Origin: Bog-473 sp052148295
GTDB lineage: Bacteria > Actinomycetota > Acidimicrobiia > Acidimicrobiales > RAAP-2
Direction: 5' to 3'
DNA length: 38,764 bases
Assembly (NCBI GenBank): GCA_052148295.1
Contig: JBKQIP010000201.1
Location: 1 to 38,764, forward strand
Below the pieces are notes generated by a model. It was not told where the DNA came from and did no database searches. It worked only from the letters and a program-made list of their open reading frames with translations. The position numbers and the translations under genes were made by a program. Shown piece after piece: positions 17,565 to 25,162 of this stretch (positions are counted from its first letter, which is position 1; every line of letters begins with the position of its first letter).

Positions 17565-20171
17565 CTACGAGTACCACCCGAGCACGTCGACCACGACGTT
17601 CGTGCTGCCCGAGTTGTTGTAGATCGAGATGGTCCCGGTGGGGCTGAGCGTGGCGACCGTCAGATTGGCCCGGGTCTGGCCCGGTGACACATTCAGGTCA
17701 GACGTCGTGGGCAGAGGCAGCGCGGGATACACGGTCAGGTGCGTCTGCGCGCTGGGCCCCACCCCGGTGAGGTTGACCACGACCGCGGTGGCGTCGGTCG
17801 GGACCCCGGCCCGGCCGGTGACGTCGACGCTGAGGGTCTGGCCCGGGCCGATGGGTTCCCCGACATTGTCCGTACCGTTGCACTGGGCGTCGCCGCCGAT
17901 CAGGTCCGACGGGTTGCCGGGTCGGGTGTCGCACATCCGGATCGGGGCCGGCTCGGCATTGAACTGGGTCCCGGATCCCCCCGCCGCAGAAAAGTACCCC
18001 GAGACATCCACCACGACGTCGGAGGCAGACGAACTGAAGATGTCGATCTTCCCACTGGAAGACAGGGGCACGATGACCCGGTTGCCCGTGGTCTGACCCG
18101 CTGCGTCGTTGACGGTCGAGGCCACGGGCCGGCTGGCTCCCCGGGGGTAGACGATCAGGTGGCCTCGGGCCGACGATCCCACCGAGGTCACGTTGAGCAC
18201 GGCGGCGGAGGTCCCGGCCGGGATGACATCGCTGCCATAGGTGCCGGTCACCTGGACCGAGAGCGTCCCCCCGGCCGACAGCCGCTCACCCGGATTGCCC
18301 GTCCCACCGTTGCACTGGGCGGCGCTCCCGCTCAGACCCGAGGGGTTGCCCGCCCTGGTGTCGCAGAGGCGCGTCGACGCGGGCAGGGCGTGGTACAGAC
18401 CGGACCCGGCGCCACGCAGAGCCGTCGGGGCCACGTAGCCCTCCAGGTCGACCAGGACGTCGGACTGCGCGCGGGTGGAGATGGCGATATCCCCGTCGGT
18501 CCCGATCCCCACCTCGACCAGGTTGGGCACCACCGCGCCCTTCGTGTAGTTGACGTTGGATGTCCCCGGTTGGAATTCCCCCGCGGGGAACACGGTCAGA
18601 TACCCGGTCGCCGCGGCGTTGACCGAGGTCACGTTGAGCACCGCCGCGGTGGCGTCCGAGGGGACACCGAAGTTCCCGGCCACGTTCACGGTCAGGGTTC
18701 CCCCGGCCGGGATCGTGCTGCCGGCATTGCCCGGTCCGTTGCACTGGGCCGCCGGACCGCTGAGTCCCGAAGGGTTGCCCGCCCTGGTGTCACAGATGCG
18801 CTGAGGGGTCAACGGGGAGTACGGACCTGAGGTCGGTTCGACGTAGGTGAATTGGTCCCCTGCCGCACCGGGCGAAGCTCCGCCGAAGGTGACCACGCTG
18901 ACGGCCACCGGCCCCGTGCTCTGGCCCGCCGGTGCGATGGCTGTGATGGAGGTGTCGGAGTTCACGCTGAAGGCCGAGGCCGCCACCGAGCCGAAGGAGA
19001 CCGAGAGCGCATTGGAGAGGTGTGCACCGGTGATCACGACGCTGGTCCCACCGGTGACGGAGCCGTTGTTCGGAGCGAGGCTGGTCACGGTGGGCGTTGC
19101 CGGGGGATTGAACGGGAAGCTCAGTCCGGCCAACGCCGGCACACTCTGATAGGTGGCGATCACGTTGCCCGCGGTCGGCGAGCCGAACGGAGATGAGATC
19201 GCTCCGGCATCAGGACCGCTGGGGATCACGAAGCTCAACAGCGCGGAGACGGGGGACGCCCCCTGGTCCGTGATGGCATTGGGGGAGAGTCCCATGGCGA
19301 GGAGCGCCTGAAGCACCAGCGAGGTGGAGTCCGGGTCGGTGTTGCCGGGGGCCTGCGAAGGATTGGGATCGTAACCCCAACCACCGTCGGGGTCCTGGGC
19401 GGCCGTCAAGAAGCCGAGTGCGTTGGTCATGACCGTGGGGGTGAGGCCACCTTGGGCGGCCAAGCCCTCTAAGGCCAGCGACGTGGTGTTGGTGTCGGGC
19501 CCGGCGTAGTCGATGGGGTTGCCATCGCACGGATTGATGGCGGGATCAGGGGCGGTCCACCCGCCATCGGGACATTGAGCATTCTGCAACCAGGAAACGG
19601 CCGCGGCGTTGGCCGAGACGCCGGCAGCCTTCAATGCGGCCAGGGCCAATCCCTGATCGTAGGGACCTGCGTTGTAATCGGCCACCTGGGCATTGGTACC
19701 AAATCGGCCAGCAGCGGGCCCGCTGGTCTGTTCGGTCGCCAGGAGGCGACTGACCAGATCGGTGCCCCCGAAGTCGGTGGGGTCGGCGCCCAGGGCATGG
19801 GCGTCCAGGATCAGCAGCGACAGTTGCCCGGGCCCGTCACTTCCATTGGCCGTGATGTAGGCGGCGGAGTTGGCCTCCAGGTACGCCAGTCCCTTCTCAG
19901 CCGTGGCCCCATCGACGTTGGCGGCGGCGAGGGCCAGCATGCCGTTGACGGTCGCAGACAGATCGGGTGAGCTCGAACCCGAGAGGGGGATGAAACCTTG
20001 GGGGGTGAACTGATCGCCGAGCCACTCGGCAGCCGACTGGGCAGGAGCGTTTTGGGGCAGGGTCGGGATGACGGCACCGACCGGTACGCCGAGCGCCACC
20101 CCGAAGCTGGTGATCATGGCGACGGTGGCGAGCAGGCAAACGCTCACCCGAGTGGATCGGACGGTGTGCAT
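17565..20171 (-). CDS. Secreted alpha/alpha-barrel (transcobalamin alpha-domain-like) protein with IPT/TIG and three DTR beta-repeats
   Basis: An 868-residue exported protein with a signal peptide at residues 1-33. Residues about 40-352 form repeated helical hairpins of the prenyltransferase/terpene-cyclase alpha/alpha fold: LALAALKAAG, LALEGLAAQG and LVLQALLAMG, plus two QW-type motifs (QCPDGGW, QDPDGGW). The block ends TYQSVPALAG, resembling the end of the alpha domain of intrinsic factor and transcobalamin. No Asp-x-Asp-Asp acid motif was found, so it is not a class II terpene cyclase. An IPT/TIG domain (about 358-445) and three beta-repeats of about 130 residues follow, each starting 'RxCDTRxGNPS' and ending 'VDVxGYxS', a common actinobacterial surface module. 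The gene follows a cobalamin riboswitch, so a B12-binding role is inferred. Confidence 0.85.
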   Translation of the reverse strand: MHTVRSTRVSVCLLATVAMITSFGVALGVPVGAVIPTLPQNAPAQSAAEWLGDQFTPQGFIPLSGSSSPDLSATVNGMLALAAANVDGATAEKGLAYLEANSAAYITANGSDGPGQLSLLILDAHALGADPTDFGGTDLVSRLLATEQTSGPAAGRFGTNAQVADYNAGPYDQGLALAALKAAGVSANAAAVSWLQNAQCPDGGWTAPDPAINPCDGNPIDYAGPDTNTTSLALEGLAAQGGLTPTVMTNALGFLTAAQDPDGGWGYDPNPSQAPGNTDPDSTSLVLQALLAMGLSPNAITDQGASPVSALLSFVIPSGPDAGAISSPFGSPTAGNVIATYQSVPALAGLSFPFNPPATPTVTSLAPNNGSVTGGTSVVITGAHLSNALSVSFGSVAASAFSVNSDTSITAIAPAGQSTGPVAVSVVTFGGASPGAAGDQFTYVEPTSGPYSPLTPQRICDTRAGNPSGLSGPAAQCNGPGNAGSTIPAGGTLTVNVAGNFGVPSDATAAVLNVTSVNAAATGYLTVFPAGEFQPGTSNVNYTKGAVVPNLVEVGIGTDGDIAISTRAQSDVLVDLEGYVAPTALRGAGSGLYHALPASTRLCDTRAGNPSGLSGSAAQCNGGTGNPGERLSAGGTLSVQVTGTYGSDVIPAGTSAAVLNVTSVGSSARGHLIVYPRGASRPVASTVNDAAGQTTGNRVIVPLSSSGKIDIFSSSASDVVVDVSGYFSAAGGSGTQFNAEPAPIRMCDTRPGNPSDLIGGDAQCNGTDNVGEPIGPGQTLSVDVTGRAGVPTDATAVVVNLTGVGPSAQTHLTVYPALPLPTTSDLNVSPGQTRANLTVATLSPTGTISIYNNSGSTNVVVDVLGWYS

Positions 20172-20176
20172 TGTGT

Positions 20177-20203
20177 TCCTTCCCGGACTTCAGCCCGGAA
20201 AAA
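20177..20203 (-). promoter_or_regulatory. Ribosome-site hairpin of barrel-gene leader
   Basis: On the minus strand TTTTTCCGG pairs with CCGGGAAGGA (one bulge, two G-T pairs) around an eight-base loop. The 3' arm contains the GGAAGGA ribosome site of the ATG at 20171. A hairpin of the same design and position exists in the second leader (28280-28304), so it is probably the riboswitch expression platform, acting on translation (inference). Confidence 0.6.
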
Positions 20204-20220
20204 CGCCGCGTCCTTGCGAG

Positions 20221-20386
20221 TCCACCGAGCCCCTGCCCTTGTGTCTCGACGGTGGGAACTCTGCTCCGGATGAGGTATCCCGACTCGAAGTGCCACCACG
20301 GGTCACTTCACACGGTTGCGGACCAGCGCCGGCCTCTCACCGGCTTCCCCTCACGGGAGGTACTGCGACAACATCGGCACGGTAGC
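20221..20386 (-). promoter_or_regulatory. Cobalamin-type riboswitch upstream of the barrel-protein gene
   Basis: The minus strand carries the conserved order of cobalamin riboswitch elements: GGGGAAGCCGGT, then GCGCTGGTCCGCAACCGTG, then GAGTCGGGATACC. These match the family consensus 'GGGAA..GGTG..CCGG..CTG..CCGCAACNGT ... GAGNC.GA.ACC'. A distal hairpin follows (CCACCG with CGGTGG), in which GTTCCCACCGTCGAGACACA is identical to the second leader. The element starts about 50 bases before the ribosome-site hairpin. Related actinobacterial elements repress B12 uptake or synthesis genes when cobalamin is plentiful. No clear promoter was found upstream. Confidence 0.85.
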
Positions 20387-20429
20387 ACAGCATTTCGTCA
20401 CACCCACTGAGCATCACCGCGTCCGCCCG

Positions 20430-22010
20430 TCAATCGAGCACCACCCCGGCCGGCGGGACGCCCGCTTCGGTCGCTTCGGCTGCGGGTTCCGGTTCCGGAC
20501 CCGGCCCAGTGCCGGCACCGACACCCACCTCTCCATCCGCTTCGTCCACCGGCCTCACGGCGTGTGAGGGCAGGAAGAGGGTGGGGATGAAGGCGACCAG
20601 AATGAGGCCGACGGACCACCAGAAGGTGTTGGCGAACGCGGTGGCCACGTGGTCGGCCACCAGGGGCGGGAGCTTGACCGTCTCCGACAGCACGGCGGTG
20701 GCGCCCTTCCCCGCGCTGCCGGCGCGCGGCACCAGTTGTCGTTGCAGGATCACGGCGAAGAGCGCCACCGCCATGGAGCCGCCGATCTGGCGCACGATGT
20801 TCAGGGTCGTGCTGGCCCGCGGCACCTGGGCGTTGGTGAGGTCGAAGTAGGCGGCGGCGAACACCGGCATCATCGACAGGCCGAGCCCGATGCCCCGGAA
20901 GAAGAGCGTCGACGCCAGCAGGACCTCGGAGGTGCTGGTGGTCACGAAGGCAAAGGGCACCGTGGCCGCCGCCATGAGCAGGATCCCGAACGGGACGACG
21001 CGGCGAGGGCCGGCCCGGTCGGTGATCCGGCCCGACAGGCGCATCACGCAGGCGGCGCCGATGCCCTGCGGCGCCATGAGCAGGCCGGCGGCCAGCGGGC
21101 TCTGGCCGCGGGCGATCTGGTAGTAGAGCGGGAGGAGGAACATCGCCCCGTACAGAGTGGCCCCGAGGACGAAGATGCAGATGTTGGCCACGGTGAAGTG
21201 CAGGTTCTTGAAGAGCCGGAGCTCGAGCAGGGGGTTCGGGATGCGCAGGGCGTGCACCACGAAGCCGGCCATCAGACCCACGCCGAGCACGAAGCTGACC
21301 ACCACGGGCAGGCTGGTGAAGCTCCCGGTGATGCCCAACTCGGAGAGCGAGTACACCAGGGCGGCCAGGCCGGGCGAGAGCAGGCAGAAGCCCAGCGCGT
21401 CGAAGCTGGTCCGGATCTTCTCCGTCGTCTTGGGGAGGATGCGCGACGACAAGATGAGCGTCACGATGCCGATCGGCACGTTGATGTAGAAGATCCAGCG
21501 CCAGCTGAAGTTGGAGACGATCAGGCCGCCCAGGACGGGTCCGAGGACGGGGCCCATCACGGTGGGCACGCCGATGATGCTCATGACCCGGCCCATCCGC
21601 TGCGGGCCCGCCGCCCGGGCCAGGATGCTCTGGCCGATGGGCAGGATCATGCCGCCCCCGAGGCCCTGCAGGACGCGGAAGGCGATGAGCGCGTTGGCCG
21701 ACCAGGCCATGCCGCACAGGGACGATCCGACGATGAACAGGCCGATGGACATCATCCACATGGGCTTGGCGCCGAACCGGTCGACGGACCATCCGGTGAC
21801 CGGGATGACCACGGCCAGCGCCAGCAGGTACCCCGTGGTGACCCACTGGATGGTCGAAATGGGGACGTGGAAGTCGCGGGCCAGGGTGTCGAGGGCGACG
21901 GCCACGATCGTCGTGTCGAGGATCGACATGATCGTGCCCAGGACGACCAGGGTTGAGATGCGGCGGAGCTCGGGGGTCATGACCGAGGCCGTGGGGGTGC
22001 TGCGGGCCAT
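20430..22010 (-). CDS. DHA2-type (EmrB/QacA) MFS drug exporter
   Basis: A 526-residue protein with about 14 TM helices. MFS motif A appears as GWSVDRFGAKPMWM, the drug-antiporter motif C as PVLGPVLGGLIVSNFSWRWIFYINVPIG, and motif D1 near the N-terminus as LDTTIVAVALDTLA. Proton-coupled export of drugs or other amphipathic compounds is expected. The C-terminal tail is Pro/Glu/Gly-rich. ATG at 22010 has GAGGAG four bases upstream; a GTG at 22013 is too close to it. The gene is divergent from a MarR regulator, and a strong promoter with palindromes lies between them. Confidence 0.92.
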   Translation of the reverse strand: MARSTPTASVMTPELRRISTLVVLGTIMSILDTTIVAVALDTLARDFHVPISTIQWVTTGYLLALAVVIPVTGWSVDRFGAKPMWMMSIGLFIVGSSLCGMAWSANALIAFRVLQGLGGGMILPIGQSILARAAGPQRMGRVMSIIGVPTVMGPVLGPVLGGLIVSNFSWRWIFYINVPIGIVTLILSSRILPKTTEKIRTSFDALGFCLLSPGLAALVYSLSELGITGSFTSLPVVVSFVLGVGLMAGFVVHALRIPNPLLELRLFKNLHFTVANICIFVLGATLYGAMFLLPLYYQIARGQSPLAAGLLMAPQGIGAACVMRLSGRITDRAGPRRVVPFGILLMAAATVPFAFVTTSTSEVLLASTLFFRGIGLGLSMMPVFAAAYFDLTNAQVPRASTTLNIVRQIGGSMAVALFAVILQRQLVPRAGSAGKGATAVLSETVKLPPLVADHVATAFANTFWWSVGLILVAFIPTLFLPSHAVRPVDEADGEVGVGAGTGPGPEPEPAAEATEAGVPPAGVVLD

Positions 22011-22034
22011 CACGCTCCTCTCGGGGATTAGTTC

Positions 22035-22062
22035 ATAATACTCAAATGTATGCAGTTGTCAA
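22035..22062 (-). promoter_or_regulatory. Sigma70-type promoter of the MFS exporter gene
   Basis: On the minus strand a perfect -35 TTGACA (22062-22057) is followed after 16 bases by the -10 TATTAT (22040-22035). Transcription would begin near 22028, about 20 bases before the start codon. This is the clearest promoter in the window, in a short AT-rich pocket. Confidence 0.75.
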
Positions 22063-22070
22063 AGACTTTG
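22038..22070. promoter_or_regulatory. Probable MarR operator palindromes
   Basis: Two inverted repeats overlap the exporter promoter: ATAC-TCAAAT-GTAT (22038-22051), overlapping the -10 and filling the spacer, and CAAAGACTTTG (22060-22070), overlapping the -35. Binding of the divergently encoded MarR protein at either would block polymerase. The sites are seen directly; their assignment to this MarR protein is inference. Confidence 0.6.
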
Positions 22071-22079
22071 TGCCACACT

Positions 22080-22544
22080 ATGGGCATGGGAACTGCGGAA
22101 GAGGCCTTCGCACGGCTTCGCCAGATCGCCTTCGAAGGGGAGCCGCAGGATCGGATGGCCGCACTGAGCACGCGGACCCGCCTCTCCCCGGGTCTGATCA
22201 AGTCGCTGCTGCGCGTGCGGCGATCGGGCGGTGTCTCCATGGGAGAGATGGCGCGCGGCCTCGGGTGCGATCCTTCCTACGTCACGGCACTGGTCGACGA
22301 CCTGGCCGACCGCGGGCTGGCCCGGCGCGAGCCGGATCCGCTCGATCGCCGGGTCAAGATCATCGTCCTGACCGACGAGGGCCGGGACATGGCCGAGGAG
22401 ATCCATGGCATCCTGTCGGTGCCCCCGGCGTCCTTCGGTGCGCTGACCCGCGCCGAAATGCGACAGCTGCGCCAGCTGCTGGACAAGGTGGCGGCGGCCG
22501 ATCCGGCCCTGGCCGACCAGATCGTGCAGCATCGCGCCAGCTGA
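22080..22544 (+). CDS. MarR family transcriptional regulator
   Basis: A winged-helix protein of about 154 residues. The DNA-binding core is seen as GVSMGEMARGLGCDPSYVTALVDDL (helix-turn-helix) followed by the wing RREPDPLDRRVKIIVLTDEG, the hallmark 'DxRDRR' region of MarR proteins. It is divergent from the MFS exporter and very likely represses it, with release by the exported compound, as in most MarR-pump pairs. The start is uncertain: ATG at 22050, 22080 and 22086 are all in frame. 22050 lies inside the operator region, so 22080 or 22086 is preferred; neither has a good ribosome site. Confidence 0.85.
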   Translation: MGMGTAEEAFARLRQIAFEGEPQDRMAALSTRTRLSPGLIKSLLRVRRSGGVSMGEMARGLGCDPSYVTALVDDLADRGLARREPDPLDRRVKIIVLTDEGRDMAEEIHGILSVPPASFGALTRAEMRQLRQLLDKVAAADPALADQIVQHRAS

Positions 22545-22667
22545 TCGCGCGGACCGGATTGGGTGTCGGGTGACGGTGTTTTCCGCCCAACCTTCGGTAG
22601 TCTTCCTCACCCGCGGCGTCGTTGTTCGGGCGCGTGATGCGGCCCCCGCCCGGTAGGAGGAGCTGAC

Positions 22668-23273
22668 GTGATGGCGCCACGACCCATTCGGCCCGTGGCC
22701 GCCCGACGCGCCCGCGCCGTACGCCGCGGTCTGTGCCGTCTGGTCACGCTGGGCCGTCTGGCCACGGGCCGTCTGGCCACGCTGGGCCGTCTGGCCACGC
22801 TGGGCCCCGTCGCCGTGCTGAGCGGTGCGTCGGTCATCGCCGCCCTCGGCCCGCCGGTCGGGGCCGCCCCACCGCGGTCGACCATGTTCCGGTTGACCGG
22901 CTCGGTGAGCGGGACGCTCCACATGGCCAACCGTGCCTGCGGTGGCACCGGGGGCCAGTTCGTCTTCGACGGCACGACGCTCAAGGGTTCCCAGGCGACC
23001 ACGTGGACCGTCAACGTCAATGCCCCCTCGAGCGGCGGGGGCACGTGGACGAAGCTCCCACCGCGCTCGGCCGGCGTCCCCGACGTGTCGGTGGTGCTGG
23101 AGGGGCAGACCTCGGCCAAGGACTCCTTCTGGATCACCGGGCGCGGCAGGATCACCACCGCCACTTGGGGAGGGTCCGTCGACGTCACCCTCGGCCCCGA
23201 TCACACCCTCAGTGGGGCGCCGGGCCACGGCGATATCCACCTGAGCGGATCGTGGGCCTGCACCGCCAGTTGA
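22668..23273 (+). CDS. Small exported protein of unknown function
   Basis: A 201-residue protein beginning at GTG 22668 (AGGAGG seven bases upstream; ATG at 22671 is the next codon). A long Arg-rich N-terminus leads into a hydrophobic segment (PVAVLSGASVIAALGPPVGA), a probable signal peptide. The mature part (about 130 residues) is beta-rich, Gly/Thr-rich, with one Cys near each end (RACGG and SWACTAS) that could form a disulfide. No family is recognised. It stands between the MarR gene and the ABC operon in the same direction and may have its own promoter. Confidence 0.65.
   Translation: MMAPRPIRPVAARRARAVRRGLCRLVTLGRLATGRLATLGRLATLGPVAVLSGASVIAALGPPVGAAPPRSTMFRLTGSVSGTLHMANRACGGTGGQFVFDGTTLKGSQATTWTVNVNAPSSGGGTWTKLPPRSAGVPDVSVVLEGQTSAKDSFWITGRGRITTATWGGSVDVTLGPDHTLSGAPGHGDIHLSGSWACTAS
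22738..22806 (+). repeat. In-frame repeat within the signal region
   Basis: The DNA unit 'ggccgtctggccacgct' recurs, coding LVTLG-RLATG-RLATLG-RLATLG. It sits just before the hydrophobic core of the signal peptide. Slippage duplication is the simplest origin. Confidence 0.75.
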
Positions 23274-23420
23274 CCGGATTCTTGCCTCGGGGGCCGCACT
23301 GGGCTTGACTGAACCGCACTCGACTTGACTGAAGACGAGGTCGACCGTGGGCCCGCTGCGCCCGTGGGCCGACGTGCACGGCCCTCCCTCACGGAGGCGG
23401 ATCGGGGAAGGGGACCAACA

Positions 23421-24344
23421 GTGCCCGCAGTCGCGGTGCGCAACCTGACCAAGTCGTACGGGGACAAGGAGGCCGTCCGCGACGTCAGTTTCGACGTGGA
23501 ACGGGGTGAGGTCTTCGCCCTGCTCGGGCCCAACGGCGCCGGCAAGACGACCACCATCGAGATCCTCGAGGGCTTCCGCCACCGCAGCGGGGGAGCGGTG
23601 CAGACCCTCGGCGTCGACCCGGCCGTCCGGTCGACCCAGCGGTGGCTGCGCTCGCACATCGGGGTGGTGCTCCAGGAGTTGGCGGTGGAGCCGTACTACA
23701 GCGTGCGGCAGGTCCTGACGCGCAACGCCGGGTACTACCCCGCACCCCGCCCCGTCGACGAGGTCATCACCCTGATCGGGCTGGGCGAGAAGGCCGACGC
23801 CCGGATCAAGACGCTCTCGGGCGGCCAACAACGCCGCCTCGATGTCGGACTGGGCGTCATCGGGAATCCCGAGCTCCTCTTCCTCGACGAGCCGACCACC
23901 GGCCTGGACCCCTCCGGGCGGCGCGACACCTGGAACCTCATACGCCAACTGGCCGCCGACGGCACCACCGTGATGCTGACCACGCACTACATGGACGAGG
24001 TGGAGGCCCTGGCCGACCGCGTGGCCGTGCTCGCCGACGCCCGGATCGTGGCCGCCGGCACGCCGACCTCCATCGGCGGGCGCGACTCGGGCGCGGTGAC
24101 CATTCGCTTCGGCTTGCCCGACGGCGTCAGCGGGTCAGACCTCCCCGTGCCCCCCTCCACCCTCAAGGAGGGGCAGGTCGAGATCCACACCGAGGACGAG
24201 CTCCGGGTGCTGCACGACCTCACCGGTTGGGCCATCGAGCGAGGTCTCACCCTGCCCGGCCTGGCCGTGGCCCGGGTCACCCTCGAGGACGTCTATCTGC
24301 AGCTGACCAGGGGCGACCAGCGCGACGGGGACCGGCGCTCATGA
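23421..24344 (+). CDS. ABC-2 type exporter ATP-binding protein
   Basis: A 307-residue ATPase of the drug/polysaccharide exporter (DrrA-like) type. Walker A is GPNGAGKTT, the Q-loop lies in IGVVLQE, the signature is LSGGQQRRLDVG, Walker B is LLFLDEPTTGLD, and the switch His is in LTTHYMDE. The C-terminal 80 residues form the regulatory extension common in this subgroup. GTG at 23421 is chosen because AAGGGGA lies just upstream and the fold begins at once; the frame stays open to 23325 without a better start. The stop overlaps the permease ATG (ATGA). Confidence 0.92.
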   Translation: MPAVAVRNLTKSYGDKEAVRDVSFDVERGEVFALLGPNGAGKTTTIEILEGFRHRSGGAVQTLGVDPAVRSTQRWLRSHIGVVLQELAVEPYYSVRQVLTRNAGYYPAPRPVDEVITLIGLGEKADARIKTLSGGQQRRLDVGLGVIGNPELLFLDEPTTGLDPSGRRDTWNLIRQLAADGTTVMLTTHYMDEVEALADRVAVLADARIVAAGTPTSIGGRDSGAVTIRFGLPDGVSGSDLPVPPSTLKEGQVEIHTEDELRVLHDLTGWAIERGLTLPGLAVARVTLEDVYLQLTRGDQRDGDRRS

Positions 24345-25162
24345 GCGCCACGCCGGTGTCGGCGCCCACCACCGGCTCCTTCCAAGGGATCGGCGACGTC
24401 GCGCTGGTGGGTCGCCAGGTCTGGTACGAGCAGCTCACCTTCTGGCTCAATCCGATCGGCGCGGCCTTCACCATCGGCTTCTCGCTGGTCTTCCTGCTCC
24501 TCCTCGGGGCCTCCGATGGCAATGCGCGGATCGGCTTCTACGGCGACATCAAGCTCATCCAGTACTACGTGCCCGGGTTCGTGGCCTACGGGATCATGGC
24601 GGCCTGCTTCAACATATTGGCCATCACCATGGTCAACCGGCGCGAGCTCGGACTGCTCAAGCGGATCCGCCTGAGCCCGCTGCCCACCTGGGTCCTGCTC
24701 ACCGCCGTCGTCGTGAGCTTCGTGATCATCGCCGCCATCCAGGTGGTGGTCCTCCTGGCCGTGGGCCGTATCGGCTTCGGGGTCCATGGGCCGGCCGACG
24801 TGCCGGCCTTCGTGCTCGCCGTGGTGGTGGGCATGATCAGTTTCAGCGCCATGGGCCTGGGCATGAGCACGCTCGTGCCCAATCAGGACGCGGCAGGACC
24901 GATGATCAGCATCGTGTTCTTCGTGCTGCTCTTCCTCTCCGGTCTGTGGTTCCCCCTCAGGCCCGGATCGGGCCTGGCCAAGTTCTCGGCGTGGTTCCCC
25001 GTCCACCACATGATCACGGCCGTCTTCCTCCCCTTCAACCTGCCGAAGGGCACCTCCCCCTGGGCCTGGCACGACCTCGGGGTCATCGCCATCTGGGGGG
25101 TGGTCGGCGCCGTCGTGGCCGTGCGCCGCTGGCAGTGGGCGCCCCGCCGCTCATCGAAATGA
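24341..25162 (+). CDS. ABC-2 type exporter permease
   Basis: A 273-residue membrane protein with six predicted helices, including PIGAAFTIGFSLVFLLLLG, VVVSFVIIAAIQVVVLLAVG and MISIVFFVLLFLSGLWFP. The last is the conserved C-terminal half of the ABC-2 permease, where 'FLSGLWFP' and a following amphipathic 'HHMITAV' are typical. It forms the transporter with the preceding ATPase, to which it is translationally coupled by ATGA overlap; another ATGA overlap leads into the acyl-CoA synthetase gene. The substrate is unknown; the synthetase next door hints at a lipid-like molecule (inference). Confidence 0.9.
   Translation: MSATPVSAPTTGSFQGIGDVALVGRQVWYEQLTFWLNPIGAAFTIGFSLVFLLLLGASDGNARIGFYGDIKLIQYYVPGFVAYGIMAACFNILAITMVNRRELGLLKRIRLSPLPTWVLLTAVVVSFVIIAAIQVVVLLAVGRIGFGVHGPADVPAFVLAVVVGMISFSAMGLGMSTLVPNQDAAGPMISIVFFVLLFLSGLWFPLRPGSGLAKFSAWFPVHHMITAVFLPFNLPKGTSPWAWHDLGVIAIWGVVGAVVAVRRWQWAPRRSSK

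Noticed and set aside
17565..20171. Barrel protein as a terpene cyclase or prenyltransferase enzyme
   Set aside because: It is exported, lacks an Asp-x-Asp-Asp or zinc-site motif, and sits behind a cobalamin riboswitch. A binding role of the transcobalamin type fits better.
22050..22079. MarR start at ATG 22050
   Set aside because: It falls inside the exporter promoter and palindromes and has no ribosome site. Starts at 22080 or 22086 are preferred, though not proved.
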